This document shows positions 52,485 through 62,441 of a DNA stretch of 64,000 nt, piece after piece; positions within the stretch are counted from its first letter, which is position 1; each line of letters opens with the position of its first letter. The notes below the pieces were generated by a model, which worked only from the letters and a program-made list of their open reading frames with translations, did not search any database and was not told where the DNA came from. Location of the stretch: positions 186,001 through 250,000 of the forward strand of contig NZ_JASHJI010000007.1 of NCBI RefSeq assembly GCF_030733265.1, in the 5' to 3' direction. Position numbers and translations under genes: made by a program. This stretch comes from Roseibium sp. MMSF_3412 (lineage in GTDB: Bacteria; Pseudomonadota; Alphaproteobacteria; Rhizobiales; Stappiaceae).

Positions 52485-52693
52485 GGATCACTCCCGATTT
52501 TTGTGCGGAGAAGGGCTGCCGACAGGCCAGCCGTACCGGTTTTCAAAGAGATAGAGCGCCTTTCCGCCGTCTGGCAAGCGCTTTTCAGGCCACGAAGGCA
52601 ATTGAGCCTGGCGCGCAGCGTCCACCAGGTCGGAAAATCGGCAAACACGTTCGCAGGGGCGTGTGGATCAGCTTGATGGCGGGGAAAGGAAAA

Positions 52694-52711
52694 CGGGCCC
52701 TGGAGGGCCCG
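52694..52711 (-). terminator. Terminator after the XRE gene
   Basis: CGGGCCC at 52694-52700 and GGGCCCG at 52705-52711 form a perfect stem with a TGGA loop; on the minus strand it is followed by TTTTCCTTT. Lies 10 bp after the XRE stop. Confidence 0.75.
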
Positions 52712-52720
52712 GTGTCATCT

Positions 52721-53074
52721 TCAGGATCCGCTGAGGCGTTCCTGCAAAACCGCGATTTCATCGGCGAGTGCCTGGGCCTGTTTCTGCACGCGGTCGAGCG
52801 CAACCTTCATGCTGTCGAGATCCGTGTTGTCCTGGTCTTCGGCAAAAGGAGGCGTGCCCCGGCCGACAAGAAGCCATGTCGGGCTGACATTTAGAACGCC
52901 CGCCAGCAGCACCAGTTTGTTGGAACGCGGTTCGGAGCGATCGCTTTCCCAGCTCTGCATGGTCGAGGTCTTGATCCCGAGGCGGCGGGCAAGCTGAGCC
53001 GTCGACAGCCCGGAGGCGTCGCGCGCCTTGCAGATACGCTCGCCCAGAGTGTATTCGCTGCTTCTTGTCGACAT
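52721..53074 (-). CDS. XRE-family helix-turn-helix regulator
   Basis: 117 residues: helix-turn-helix at about 8-65 (LGERICKARDASGLSTAQLARRLGIK then TMQSWESDRSEPRSNKLVLLAGVLNV), then an acidic linker and a coiled-coil-like C-terminus (MKVALDRVQKQAQALADEIAVLQERL). The start at 53074 follows GGGAG. Unusual for a phage repressor, as no phage genes are near; it may be a stand-alone regulator. Targets unknown. Confidence 0.85.
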   Translation of the reverse strand: MSTRSSEYTLGERICKARDASGLSTAQLARRLGIKTSTMQSWESDRSEPRSNKLVLLAGVLNVSPTWLLVGRGTPPFAEDQDNTDLDSMKVALDRVQKQAQALADEIAVLQERLSGS

Positions 53075-53291
53075 GACTGAACTCCCGTCGCGACCGGTTC
53101 GATCCGTCACCAAATGAACGGTTTCGTCCGGCAGGAACGGAACATTTTTTCTGAAATGATGGGTCATGGCGCGCACACTTGCATGTTCCGCCTGTGCAGT
53201 GCAACAGCTGCCGGGCGATTTGTCGCATTGAGAGTGTGTCGCGGCGGGATTGCGCAAATTGCTCGTCAAAAATAACGGTTTCGGTCGGCGC

Positions 53292-56200
53292 TCAGTATTC
53301 CCGTTCGAAGAAAATACCGGCCTTTGATTCACCGTCCGCACCGACTTCACCGCGTACTTTCAGCCCGCGATCGAGATCGATGTCGACCTTGACGCGGCTG
53401 GAGCCGGACCCGGTTCCCTGTTCCACGCCAAGATAGATGTTGTCGTTTATGTATTTTCCGACAGCGACGGACGGTCCGTCTTCGCCATCTGTGTTGATAT
53501 CGATCGCATCCAGTCCGAGCGATTTCCTGAGCGTTGCAAGCGGACCGCTGTCGCTTCCTCCCGTAAGGGTCGCGATTGCGGCTGCAAGACTGGCTATTTG
53601 TGTCGCCGAAAGATTACCAACGCTCTTGCCGAACAGCAGAAGGGCCAGAACCTCGTCCTGAGGCAGTTCGGGCGAGGATGTGAACGCGATTTCCGGATCG
53701 TCCGCCTGGCCGCTCACGGTTACCGTAATGGTTGTGTCGTTGACGGTTGTCGTTGCCGCGAAATCGATCAGCGGCGTCAGCGAACCATCGAAGGTGGCGC
53801 TGCCGCGCTGGAATGTCAGACGGCGGGTCAGGATATCGAGCTGCCCGCGCTTCAACGAGAAGGCCCCGATGGCCTGCGGGTCCGCGGTCGTGCCGACCAC
53901 CTTGAGATTGCCCTGTAGTTCCGCATCGAGGCCGCGGCCCCTTATGAAGATCCGGCCCGGGGCCTTCAGCACTATATCAAGGCGCGGCGGAACCGATTTC
54001 TGCTCGGCCTGCGACTGTTTGGGTTCGCCGCCGAGATCGGCCACCTGTTGCCGGATCGCCTGGGAGGCATTCACGTGCTTCACCTCAACGGGCGGGATGG
54101 CACCCGGGAGATATTCGGGGATCGAGACATCTGCCTTGTTGATGGTGACCGTTCCGCCGATCAGCGCCGAGTTCGACGCGGAGGCGAGCGGTCCGGTAAT
54201 CTTGATATCCGCATCGACTTCCGCCGTGACAAGACCGGGATCGACGTAACGTCCGCGATTGAGTTTGAGGGCAAGGTCGGCGGGAAATCCATTGTTCATC
54301 CCGACGGTTCCGGATGCGGCGAGCGAACCGCCGGTGGCGAGTTCCCCCGTGATCGAATTCAAGGAAGCCTGTTCCTGTGTAACCGTTGCCGTGCCCGCAA
54401 TGTTCTGAACCGTCAGACCTGTCGACAAGCTGGTGACCTTGAGACCTGAGGGCGTCGCGGTAATCTGGTATGTCGGCGCACTCGTGGAGCCTCCGACATT
54501 GCCCTTAAGGGACACGGCTCCGTCACCCCGTAGGCCGGCCTCGAGCAATGGACGCTTCAACGCGTTGATCGGAACCGTTCCGTTGAGTGTGATTGCAAGC
54601 GCATTGGGCTGCGACAGTCCCACGGTCCCGGACGCTGAGAAGGTGAGGCCGTTCGGGTCACTGACCGTTGTTTCCTGGGAAACCTGATTGTCCTTCAGCG
54701 TGCCTGTTGTCTTCAGGGCGAGCGTGGAAAGGCCGTTGTTCTTGAGTTCGGTTGCCGTCAGGCCCGCACCCGTGATCGACCAGGTCGCTTCCGGCGAAGA
54801 CGAACTGCCCTGGGCCTTCACAGAACCGGAGAGTGTCCCCCCCAGCCCGAGAGAAGGCACAAAGGCGTTGGCGAGATTGAGCGGCACGGCATTCAGCTCT
54901 GCGGACATGTCAAGCGATTGTCCGGCGGTTCCTGAAACGGCCAGCGATCCGTCACCGAGCTTGAGCCGGAGCGGTTGGATGTCGGCATTTCCACCCGCAT
55001 ACGAAATCCGTGTTGCCTCGAGGAGCTGGCTTGCCAGGCCCTGATACCGCATCGACAATTCGGACAGGTCGACAACGTAGCTGTCGGTGGCGGGTTGGGA
55101 AACCCGGGCGGCTAGGGAAAGCCCGTCATCGCCGCCCTGGTCAATCTTGACATCCGCATTGATCGACGTGCCGTCTCCCTCGGGCTTTGCAAGCAGCCTC
55201 ACCGCGTGGACTGGCGTTGCGTCCGTGATCAGATCGGAGAGCTCGACATCGGCGGTCGCCGTTTGCGGAGAGTAGGGAGCAGCAATGTCCGCTTTCACCT
55301 TGACGCTGCCGATGCTGAGAGACGGAACATCTATGTCGGAACCGGTGAGATCGATTGCGAGTTTCTTCGCGTCCGGATCGGCAAGCACGCGTCCCTTCAA
55401 CTCGCCGCCGATCTCAGTCAGGACGAGGGGAGACAGCGACGCAAGATCAGGGGCATTGATCTCAAGGTCGCCCTTCAGTGTCTCGACGGGCTTTTCCAGA
55501 TCGGTAATCGCGAGTGCGCCTGTCACCGTGTTTCCGGCAAGCTTCACTGAAAGCGGGTTGATGTCTGCGCCGCCATTTTCGCTTTTGAGTTCGATGTCGA
55601 CGGCAATCGGCTGGCCCTTGAGGCTGGCCGTGGATGTCACTTTGGCGCTCGGCGCGGCCATGTCCGCGATCGCTGTCGCGGTGAACTCAAGCGCATCCAG
55701 CGGCGTCCCGGCAAGCAGGATCTGTTCAGACGATGCATCCAGTTCGACATTCAGCGCATCGATGGCCCCGGACGTTTTGGCGGAAAGCGTTGCGGCTCCG
55801 GCAAGTTGCGCATCGAGTTTGCTCAGATCGGAAAGATCTAGCGAGACATTCGAAGCAAGCTCCGATTTTTCATAACGCGCGTTTCCGTCAATCGCGATAG
55901 CGGCGTTTTTGACGGAAAGGCTCTCCAGCGTAACATCGTCCACGCCCTCGAGCGTGACAACGGCGTCGAGCTGGGTCGAGCCGGCCATCAGCGCGTCCGC
56001 CTGGGCAATCCCCGTCACCACGTCCCGCGTCGCGACGGCCGCTGTCGCCTTGCCGGAGACGTCGACCGGGTTCAGATCCGCCGTGAACGTTGCCGAAACG
56101 CTTCCGCCGAGATCCCGCTGCGCAAGCTTCGAAAGGACACCGAGGTCGGAAAGCGAAAGCCGGCCCTGACCGGAAACACTGCTGGCGGAAAGCAACGTGT

Positions 56201-57641
56201 CGGTAAGGGCGAGCGCGGCCGCTGATGAGGTGAACGCAAGATCGGATATCCGGGCCTCCTGCGCGCTTCCGTTGGCCGTTCCCGACGCCTTGAGCGACAG
56301 GTTGCCGGTGAGCGGTTCTGTCTCGGCTGTCTGACCTTCGAGATCGGCGACCGAGACTTCAACGTCGAAGGGGGAGGTCAGGACATCCGCTTGCAGATTG
56401 GCACCGGAGCCGCTGGCTTCAAGCCGGATTGCGCCTGTCCTGGCTTCGGTCGTCTGGAACGAGCCCATACCGATCTTTGCCGACCAGTCCGCATCTGACT
56501 GGCTGCCACTGACCGAAAGCACCGCGTCGACGGGCCCGAAAACGATACGCCGGTCACCAAGATCAAGGGCAATGAGGGCATTGTCCCCGGCATTGACCGA
56601 TATTTTGGCCCCGGCGTTGATGTTTTGGTCGGCAAGATCCGCTGACGCATCCAGCGCCACGGTTCGGGTTTTGAGGTTGATATCAGCCGAAACAGGAGCG
56701 AATTCGGACGTGAAGCGCGCGCTGCCGGCCGCGTTTGTCGTACCGGCCAGAAACGCCTTTGCCTGCGGTGGTGCGAGCGGCTCCAGGTCTCCGTCCAGAT
56801 CGAAGGTCAGGACCCGTTCCGTCTCGCTCTCTTCAAGATTGGCGGACCCGGTTACCGTTGTCCGGCCATCCAGAGCAATGCCGAGATTGGCTGCCCAGTC
56901 GGTGAGCGGACCGCTTCCTTGCAGTTCCAGACGGATCGAGGGAAGATCCGGAACTTCAAGAAGGCGTGCTGCCATTCCGCCTCGGGGTTCCGACAGGGCA
57001 AGATCGAAGGCAAGTGTTTCCGCGGAAGGCTCGAATTCGGCGCTGGCATTCAGCGTTGCATCGATGCCATCCACCCGCTGAACGTCGAGTTTTCCAGAAA
57101 CCAGGGCCGGGTCGCGCACGAACGCGCCGGAACCGGAAACCGAAACAGAGACCGGTTCGCCGATCACGGGAGCGCCGACATTGATCTCGCGAAGTTCCAG
57201 CGTGTTCAGTGAGATATCAAGCGGCAGAGCAAAGCCTCCGGACTGCTCGCTCGTCCCGGTCTCGCTTTCGGAAGATGCTGCCGGTTCGGAAGAGGGGAGC
57301 CGGTTGAGATCCATCCTGTCAGCCGTGAATGCGGCGACATCGAGCGTTCCGGACAGGAGTTGCAGCGGATTCCAGTTCAGCCCGACTTGCTCTGCCTCGA
57401 ACCAGACACCCTGCTGATCGGCCAGCGAAACGTCCTCGACTGCCGCGTTCAGGCCGAAGCTGAGATAGAGCCCTTCGATCTTGATGGTCTGTGTTTCGCT
57501 AGAAGCAACCGAACTGACAACATTGGAGACAAGATTGCGGCCGGAGGGAACCTGAAGAATCGCGATCAAAAGCAAGGGAATCGCGACAACGAGTGCGATG
57601 ATAAATCCGAAAATACGTAAGGTCAGGTTCAAAAAACGCAT
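53292..57641 (-). CDS. tamB: Translocation and assembly module protein TamB
   Basis: 1449 residues. A single N-terminal transmembrane helix (about 7-30) and then an almost purely beta, repetitive AsmA-like body, ending in the DUF490/TamB C-terminal domain (PRLDIVLKAPGRIFIRGRGLDAELQG, then LTRRLTFQRGSATFDGSLTPLIDFAATTTV and the closing FFEREY). It spans the periplasm and works with TamA in outer-membrane protein or lipid transport. tamA lies upstream on the same strand, 126 bp away. No ribosome site is obvious at the ATG. Confidence 0.95.
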   Translation of the reverse strand: MRFLNLTLRIFGFIIALVVAIPLLLIAILQVPSGRNLVSNVVSSVASSETQTIKIEGLYLSFGLNAAVEDVSLADQQGVWFEAEQVGLNWNPLQLLSGTLDVAAFTADRMDLNRLPSSEPAASSESETGTSEQSGGFALPLDISLNTLELREINVGAPVIGEPVSVSVSGSGAFVRDPALVSGKLDVQRVDGIDATLNASAEFEPSAETLAFDLALSEPRGGMAARLLEVPDLPSIRLELQGSGPLTDWAANLGIALDGRTTVTGSANLEESETERVLTFDLDGDLEPLAPPQAKAFLAGTTNAAGSARFTSEFAPVSADINLKTRTVALDASADLADQNINAGAKISVNAGDNALIALDLGDRRIVFGPVDAVLSVSGSQSDADWSAKIGMGSFQTTEARTGAIRLEASGSGANLQADVLTSPFDVEVSVADLEGQTAETEPLTGNLSLKASGTANGSAQEARISDLAFTSSAAALALTDTLLSASSVSGQGRLSLSDLGVLSKLAQRDLGGSVSATFTADLNPVDVSGKATAAVATRDVVTGIAQADALMAGSTQLDAVVTLEGVDDVTLESLSVKNAAIAIDGNARYEKSELASNVSLDLSDLSKLDAQLAGAATLSAKTSGAIDALNVELDASSEQILLAGTPLDALEFTATAIADMAAPSAKVTSTASLKGQPIAVDIELKSENGGADINPLSVKLAGNTVTGALAITDLEKPVETLKGDLEINAPDLASLSPLVLTEIGGELKGRVLADPDAKKLAIDLTGSDIDVPSLSIGSVKVKADIAAPYSPQTATADVELSDLITDATPVHAVRLLAKPEGDGTSINADVKIDQGGDDGLSLAARVSQPATDSYVVDLSELSMRYQGLASQLLEATRISYAGGNADIQPLRLKLGDGSLAVSGTAGQSLDMSAELNAVPLNLANAFVPSLGLGGTLSGSVKAQGSSSSPEATWSITGAGLTATELKNNGLSTLALKTTGTLKDNQVSQETTVSDPNGLTFSASGTVGLSQPNALAITLNGTVPINALKRPLLEAGLRGDGAVSLKGNVGGSTSAPTYQITATPSGLKVTSLSTGLTVQNIAGTATVTQEQASLNSITGELATGGSLAASGTVGMNNGFPADLALKLNRGRYVDPGLVTAEVDADIKITGPLASASNSALIGGTVTINKADVSIPEYLPGAIPPVEVKHVNASQAIRQQVADLGGEPKQSQAEQKSVPPRLDIVLKAPGRIFIRGRGLDAELQGNLKVVGTTADPQAIGAFSLKRGQLDILTRRLTFQRGSATFDGSLTPLIDFAATTTVNDTTITVTVSGQADDPEIAFTSSPELPQDEVLALLLFGKSVGNLSATQIASLAAAIATLTGGSDSGPLATLRKSLGLDAIDINTDGEDGPSVAVGKYINDNIYLGVEQGTGSGSSRVKVDIDLDRGLKVRGEVGADGESKAGIFFEREY

Positions 57642-57767
57642 GTGGATCAGAAGTTTCTACTGTCCGGTTCTGTGCAGCTGATTAATTTGTCTTCGCGGGT
57701 TTAGCCGGTTCGGCAGCATCAGGCGAGGGAGCCGCACCGTCGAACATGTGGTCATGGTGCCAGGGTC

Positions 57768-59804
57768 CTAGAAGGCCTGACTCAAGCCCACATACAGCGC
57801 GAAGTCCGGATCATCCTTGCCCGGGTCGAGCGGAATCGCGGCGTCAACACGAAGCGGGCCGATGGGTGTAAAATACCGCAAACCGGCACCGACGCCCACC
57901 TTCAATTCCTCTGAAAAATCGGGAACACTGTCTTCATAGGCATTTCCGGCGTCGACAAATCCGACAACGCCGATGGTTTCCGTTACCCGGACCCGGACTT
58001 CTCCTGACAGTTCTACCAGGGAGCGTCCGCCGACAACCTCACCATTTACCCTCGGGCCGACATTGCGATAGGCGTAGCCGCGGATGGAGCCGCCACCACC
58101 GGCAATAAGACGGCGGCTTGCCGGAACCGATTCGATCGACGGTGCGAAGATCGACCCGAGCGAGACCCTGCCGGCCAGAATGAACCGCTTGGCCTTGTCC
58201 AGCGCGTAATAGCTGGAAACCGTGCCTTTCACGAAACCCATCGCGTTGGAATTGAGCGTGTCATAGGCCGGCTCGGCGAAGACCGCCGCAAACACACCCT
58301 TGGACGGGTTGAGCTTGTCGTCCCTGTTGTCGAATGTGAGATCGGCAGGCAGACCGACGAGCAGATATTCGTTCTCGCCGAATGCATCTTCCTCGTCGGC
58401 AAAGAAAACCTCTGCGCCCGCTCGGCCCTTGAGGGTGTCTGAAAATTCGCGGTTGAGAAACGCATTGAAGGTCGCGGTGCGGCTCTTGTAGGCGTCCGGA
58501 TTCTCCTGTCTTGCCTCAAGGCTGGTGGAAAAACTCGTCAGAGGGCCGAAAACGCCGGGTTTTTCAAACGCGATCCGTGCCGAATATTCCTGGTTTTCAA
58601 AACTCTCGGTGCCGATACGGCCAACAGAGCCTTCGACGGAAAGCAGTTCGCCGCGGCCAAAGAGGTTCCGTCGGCGCCAGTAGGCCTCGACACCGAAGCC
58701 CTCGGTGCTCGACCAGGACGCACCGGCACCGATCACATGCCGTTTGCGTTCGCTGACCTCGATCGTGATCGGAAGAGTGCCGTCAGGTCCTGCAATGTCG
58801 CCCTCGACAAAACGGATGGAGGAAAAGATGCCGAGATCGTTCAGCCGCTTGCGGGCGCGCGCAATATCCTCAGGGGAATAGATGCCACCTTCCGGCAACA
58901 TGGCCTGCTGTTTGACGAAGTCCGGATCGGTGACCTCGGTGCCGTTGACGGCGACCGGACCGAACCGCGCCTGCGGTCCCGCATCGGCCACAAGCGCAAC
59001 ATCGAGCCTGTTGGAGCTGTGATCGGCGGTAATCCGTCGCTCGGCGATCTTCGCCTTCGGATAACCGCGTCCGCGCAGGAGGGCGACAATACGTCCCTCT
59101 GCGGAGAGGATCTTTCCCGACTCTGCAGGCTCACCCTGCGTCAGACCCCAGAAAGAAGGGTCCGTCGACAATTCGCTCGTGTTTGAGGAAATCGAAACGT
59201 TGCCGAAGGTAAACACCGGGCCCGGGTTGACCAGGATGGAGACTTTCACCGGACGAGCGTTGGGCAGGTCGCTTTGCTCAAGCGCGGTTTCCAGCGGAAT
59301 GCCCGCCAGTTTGATGGACACGGTGCCGCCGTAGCGGCCTTCCGAATAAAGCTTTGCAACGAGCCGCTCGCGGTCGGAAAGCGCGCGGGCGATCAGGCCT
59401 GCCTCACCGGATGGCGGTTTGTCCTGCTGCTGAACGAGAAGGGAAGCGCCCTTCAGATCGCCGGTCAGGTCTTCGTCACCTGTCGAGACGGCGAGCTCAG
59501 CCTCATACGGGGTCGGGTCAGGAACCGCTTCCCCCTGTTCTTCTTCCTCACCGCCAAAGGGTTTCCACCCGAAAATCTCGAATGCGGTGGCGGGAACAAC
59601 GGGCAGCGCGAGGCACAGGAGCAACGTTGCGATTGCGGCAGCGGACCTGGAAACACAAAAAGGGCCGGCCGCCAAACTGGCAACCAACGTCCTTGGTGCG
59701 GTTGAAACCGCGCTCCGGGAAGTCCCGGAGAAGCAAGACGGTAGACCCTTCACTAACTGCCGCCTGACGGGTTGGTCCGACCGGCCTTTTGAATCAAAAG
59801 ACAC
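57768..59804 (-). CDS. tamA: Translocation and assembly module outer membrane protein TamA
   Basis: 678 residues. A hydrophobic signal-like stretch is at about 52-74 (AAAIATLLLCLALPVVPATA), then three POTRA domains and a BamA/Omp85-type 16-strand barrel ending LYVGLSQAF with the C-terminal Phe needed for insertion. Sequence features include the barrel-lid region SIRGYAYRNVGPRV. It pairs with TamB. The first about 50 residues before the hydrophobic stretch are unusually long for a signal peptide and no ribosome site precedes the ATG at 59804, so the real start may be an internal GTG or TTG codon. Confidence 0.93.
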   Translation of the reverse strand: MSFDSKGRSDQPVRRQLVKGLPSCFSGTSRSAVSTAPRTLVASLAAGPFCVSRSAAAIATLLLCLALPVVPATAFEIFGWKPFGGEEEEQGEAVPDPTPYEAELAVSTGDEDLTGDLKGASLLVQQQDKPPSGEAGLIARALSDRERLVAKLYSEGRYGGTVSIKLAGIPLETALEQSDLPNARPVKVSILVNPGPVFTFGNVSISSNTSELSTDPSFWGLTQGEPAESGKILSAEGRIVALLRGRGYPKAKIAERRITADHSSNRLDVALVADAGPQARFGPVAVNGTEVTDPDFVKQQAMLPEGGIYSPEDIARARKRLNDLGIFSSIRFVEGDIAGPDGTLPITIEVSERKRHVIGAGASWSSTEGFGVEAYWRRRNLFGRGELLSVEGSVGRIGTESFENQEYSARIAFEKPGVFGPLTSFSTSLEARQENPDAYKSRTATFNAFLNREFSDTLKGRAGAEVFFADEEDAFGENEYLLVGLPADLTFDNRDDKLNPSKGVFAAVFAEPAYDTLNSNAMGFVKGTVSSYYALDKAKRFILAGRVSLGSIFAPSIESVPASRRLIAGGGGSIRGYAYRNVGPRVNGEVVGGRSLVELSGEVRVRVTETIGVVGFVDAGNAYEDSVPDFSEELKVGVGAGLRYFTPIGPLRVDAAIPLDPGKDDPDFALYVGLSQAF

Positions 59805-59991
59805 ATCGGCCGGACTGCTTATGCAGCCCTACAATTGCAAGCGTATGCTGCCATGGTTAAATCTTGCTGAATCTTGATAGATCATGATGACTGTCTGAAA
59901 GCAAGAGAGAAGGCAGTGCAACGGCTTGGCGGAATAAGTTGAAGCGGTTCTGTTCGTGAACCAAAACTCATTTCCCTTAAGGAAAAATACC

Positions 59992-60017
59992 AACACGCCG
60001 GACAAGTCCGGCGTGTT
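59992..60017. terminator. Rho-independent terminator downstream of folD
   Basis: AACACGCCGGAC at 59992-60003 and GTCCGGCGTGTT at 60006-60017 form a perfect 12-bp stem with a 2-nt loop followed by TTTA on the plus strand and preceded by A-rich DNA. Since folD runs leftward, this hairpin is its terminator. Confidence 0.8.
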
Positions 60018-60044
60018 TTACTGTCCATCGAAGGGTCTTTGCAC

Positions 60045-60956
60045 TCAGAACAGGGGGTCTTCTTCGGGAAGTCCCATCAGCCGCCGGGCGGCTGTCAGCG
60101 TATTGACCATGAGCATCGCGATCGTCATCGGACCGACGCCGCCGGGAACCGGAGTGATTGCCCCGGCATGGTCCACGGCCTCGTCAAAGGCGACGTCGCC
60201 GACCAGCCGCGATTTGCCTTCACCGCGTTCCGGTGCCGGTATCCTGTTGATGCCGACATCGATCACCGTTGCACCGTCCTTGATCCAGTCGCCCTTGACC
60301 ATCTCCGGACGGCCGACAGCGGCGACCACGATATCCGCGGCGCGCACCACGTCTGGCAAATCTTTTGTGCGGCTGTGGGCAATTGTCACCGTGCAGCTTT
60401 CCTGTAGCAGCAGGCTGGCCATCGGTTTGCCGACAATGTTGGAGCGGCCGACAACGACCGCAGTCTTGCCGGACAGGGAATCGCCGAGCGTGCGCTTCAG
60501 GAGCACCAGACTTCCCGCCGGGGTACACGGAACAAGCGCGCTGTCGCGTTCGCCGGCAGTCAGAAGACCGACATTGACCGGGTGGAAACCGTCGACATCC
60601 TTTTCCGGGCGGATCAGGCGCAGGACCTTGCTTTCATCGATGTGGCCGGGCAGGGGCAACTGGACCAGAATCCCGTGAATTTCCGGATCGTTGTTGAGCT
60701 GGTCGACCAGCGCCAGCACCTTCTCCTCGCTGGAGGCGGCATCAAGTGTGTGCTTGACCGAATGAAAGCCGCAGGCTTCCGCCGCGCGGTCCTTGTTGCG
60801 CACATAGACCTGGCTGGCCGGGTCTTCACCGACAAGCACGACGGCGAGCCCCGGACGTTTCCCGCTTTCTTTCAGAAGAGCGGCTGCCCTGCGCGTGATT
60901 TCATCGCGCACGGATTCCGCAATGGCTTTGCCATCAATGATTTGGGCCTGGGGCAT
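60045..60956 (-). CDS. folD: Bifunctional methylenetetrahydrofolate dehydrogenase / methenyltetrahydrofolate cyclohydrolase
   Basis: 303 residues. Family signatures are [14 protein letters not shown] (catalytic Lys/Tyr region), [37 protein letters not shown] and [16 protein letters not shown]. It interconverts 5,10-methylene-, methenyl- and 10-formyl-tetrahydrofolate with NADP, supplying one-carbon units, a natural neighbour for the MttB-family methyltransferase 1.5 kb away. Confidence 0.97.
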   Translation of the reverse strand: MPQAQIIDGKAIAESVRDEITRRAAALLKESGKRPGLAVVLVGEDPASQVYVRNKDRAAEACGFHSVKHTLDAASSEEKVLALVDQLNNDPEIHGILVQLPLPGHIDESKVLRLIRPEKDVDGFHPVNVGLLTAGERDSALVPCTPAGSLVLLKRTLGDSLSGKTAVVVGRSNIVGKPMASLLLQESCTVTIAHSRTKDLPDVVRAADIVVAAVGRPEMVKGDWIKDGATVIDVGINRIPAPERGEGKSRLVGDVAFDEAVDHAGAITPVPGGVGPMTIAMLMVNTLTAARRLMGLPEEDPLF

Positions 60957-61088
60957 TCAGCCTCCTTGTCGCTGATACGATTGGAACAACAGAATTCGGC
61001 GAACAGCTATAGAATGGCCGTCGGAATTGAAAAAGGCAGATTGCGTCGTTTCTTACTCTGGTTTCGCCACGGCAGCGGTTCGCATCTT

Positions 61089-62267
61089 TCAGCCGCCGCG
61101 CGCAAATCTCTCCAGTTCCGATATCGCACAGACGATATGGTAAAGCGAACTGGCAGGGGCCGGCTCGTCGGCAAAACTGCCGTCAGGCGCCAGTTTGTCG
61201 AGGTAAAGTCCTGCCGGTGCGTTCTTGAAATAGACGCGCAAGGCTGCGACCGATGCCGGAATATCGGCGAGATAGGCTTCTTTCTCCGGACCGGATGAAA
61301 TTTCGGCCAGTGCGACCGCCGCCTTGATCCATTCGGTCTGCCCCCAAAGGCGGGCAACCGGGTTCTCAACGGTGAAATCGTCGTTGAGCGCCATGAAGGT
61401 GACGCTCCGGTTTTCATCGATGCCATACGTCCAGGCAATGTCGTAGAGGCGCCTTGCGGCAACCAATGCACCGGCGTCGTCCCGGGACCGGCCCCATCTG
61501 CACAAAAGCCAGGCCCATTCGAACTGGTGGCCGGGTTCCATGATCCGGCCCTTGTCGCCGGGCATCGGTGTCCAGTCCAGATCGAAGAATTCCCTCAGGC
61601 CGCCGCTGACCGGATCTATGAAGCTGTTCATCGCAAGCTCGGCAATCTCGTCCGCAAGCTCGGCCCAGACCGGATCATCGGAAACCGCTTCCCAGGCGAG
61701 ACACGCTTCGAACAGGTGCATGTGCGGATTGGAGCAAAGGGGCGGCTTGTCCGGATTTGCTTCCCTGAAACCCGCCTCGCTGTGCCGGTAGTTCTCCAGA
61801 AGGTAATTCAGCAGATTGGCGGCGTGTTCTTCCGCAAGCGCTTTCCGGCTTTCAACGGACGCAGCGATATTCGCGAAACCGAACAGCGCAAAGGCCTGAT
61901 TATAGAGATCGAATGTGTCGTTCGTGATCTCGTTTTTCAAGTTTGCCGCGGCGGCAATGTAGCCGGCCTTCGTCAGATAGGTGTTTGTAAACCAGTCGAA
62001 CAGGCCCGTTGCGATCTCTTCAGCCGGGCCGTTCCATCCCAGCCGAGCGCCTTCCAGAAACGAATAGATCTGCCGGGGCACGATACGTGCCCGGCGTGGC
62101 ACATCGATGGCTTTTCGGTCAACGAGGTCGATGGCTTCGAAACATTCGCCCCGGGAAAGATCGACACCCTCGGCAAGCCAGATTGGCAGGGCCTCGTCAT
62201 TCTGCCACTTGATGAGATCGGCGGACAGCTGCCTGATCGGCCCGGGGCCTGCGTTCTGGGATGCCAT
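61089..62267 (-). CDS. AGE-family epimerase/isomerase
   Basis: 392 residues of (alpha/alpha)6-barrel fold: LKNEITNDTFDLYNQAFALFGFA, NPHMHLFEACLAWEA, IMEPGHQFEWAWLLCRWG and LWGQTEWIKA are typical of N-acylglucosamine 2-epimerase and the related mannose/glucose isomerases (YihS-like). The His residues in NPHMHL and EPGHQFEW are the acid/base catalysts. Sugar specificity is not visible; its position, with no transport or sialic-acid genes next to it, does not help. The ATG at 62267 was chosen as GAGGA precedes it by 6 nt. Confidence 0.9.
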   Translation of the reverse strand: MASQNAGPGPIRQLSADLIKWQNDEALPIWLAEGVDLSRGECFEAIDLVDRKAIDVPRRARIVPRQIYSFLEGARLGWNGPAEEIATGLFDWFTNTYLTKAGYIAAAANLKNEITNDTFDLYNQAFALFGFANIAASVESRKALAEEHAANLLNYLLENYRHSEAGFREANPDKPPLCSNPHMHLFEACLAWEAVSDDPVWAELADEIAELAMNSFIDPVSGGLREFFDLDWTPMPGDKGRIMEPGHQFEWAWLLCRWGRSRDDAGALVAARRLYDIAWTYGIDENRSVTFMALNDDFTVENPVARLWGQTEWIKAAVALAEISSGPEKEAYLADIPASVAALRVYFKNAPAGLYLDKLAPDGSFADEPAPASSLYHIVCAISELERFARGG

Positions 62268-62406
62268 TTGTGTCCTCATGCCTGGGTAAGACGGATGCTC
62301 GAAGAGAATCGGATTGAAACCGGTCAGGACGTTTTAGCGAAAAAGTTCAAAGAAAGAAAAACACCGGACTTCGCGCGCGCATCTGCTTGTACCGGTGACA
62401 TGAGGA

Positions 62407-62430
62407 GTGTCCCGGCGCGGGCCGGGACAC
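62407..62430 (-). terminator. Hairpin downstream of the MttB-family gene
   Basis: GTGTCCCGG at 62407-62415 and CCGGGACAC at 62422-62430 with a 6-nt loop. It sits 11 bp after the stop of the methyltransferase gene. There is no U-run, so it may be a weak terminator or stabilising hairpin. Confidence 0.5.
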
Positions 62431-62441
62431 CGTGTGCCGGT

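Noticed and set aside
57682-57747. A 21-codon minus-strand frame (starting MFDGAAPSPD) between tamA and tamB
   Set aside because: Codon use is coding-like and it sits in a 126-bp operon gap, but it has no ribosome site and no similarity that I can recognise; too short to call.
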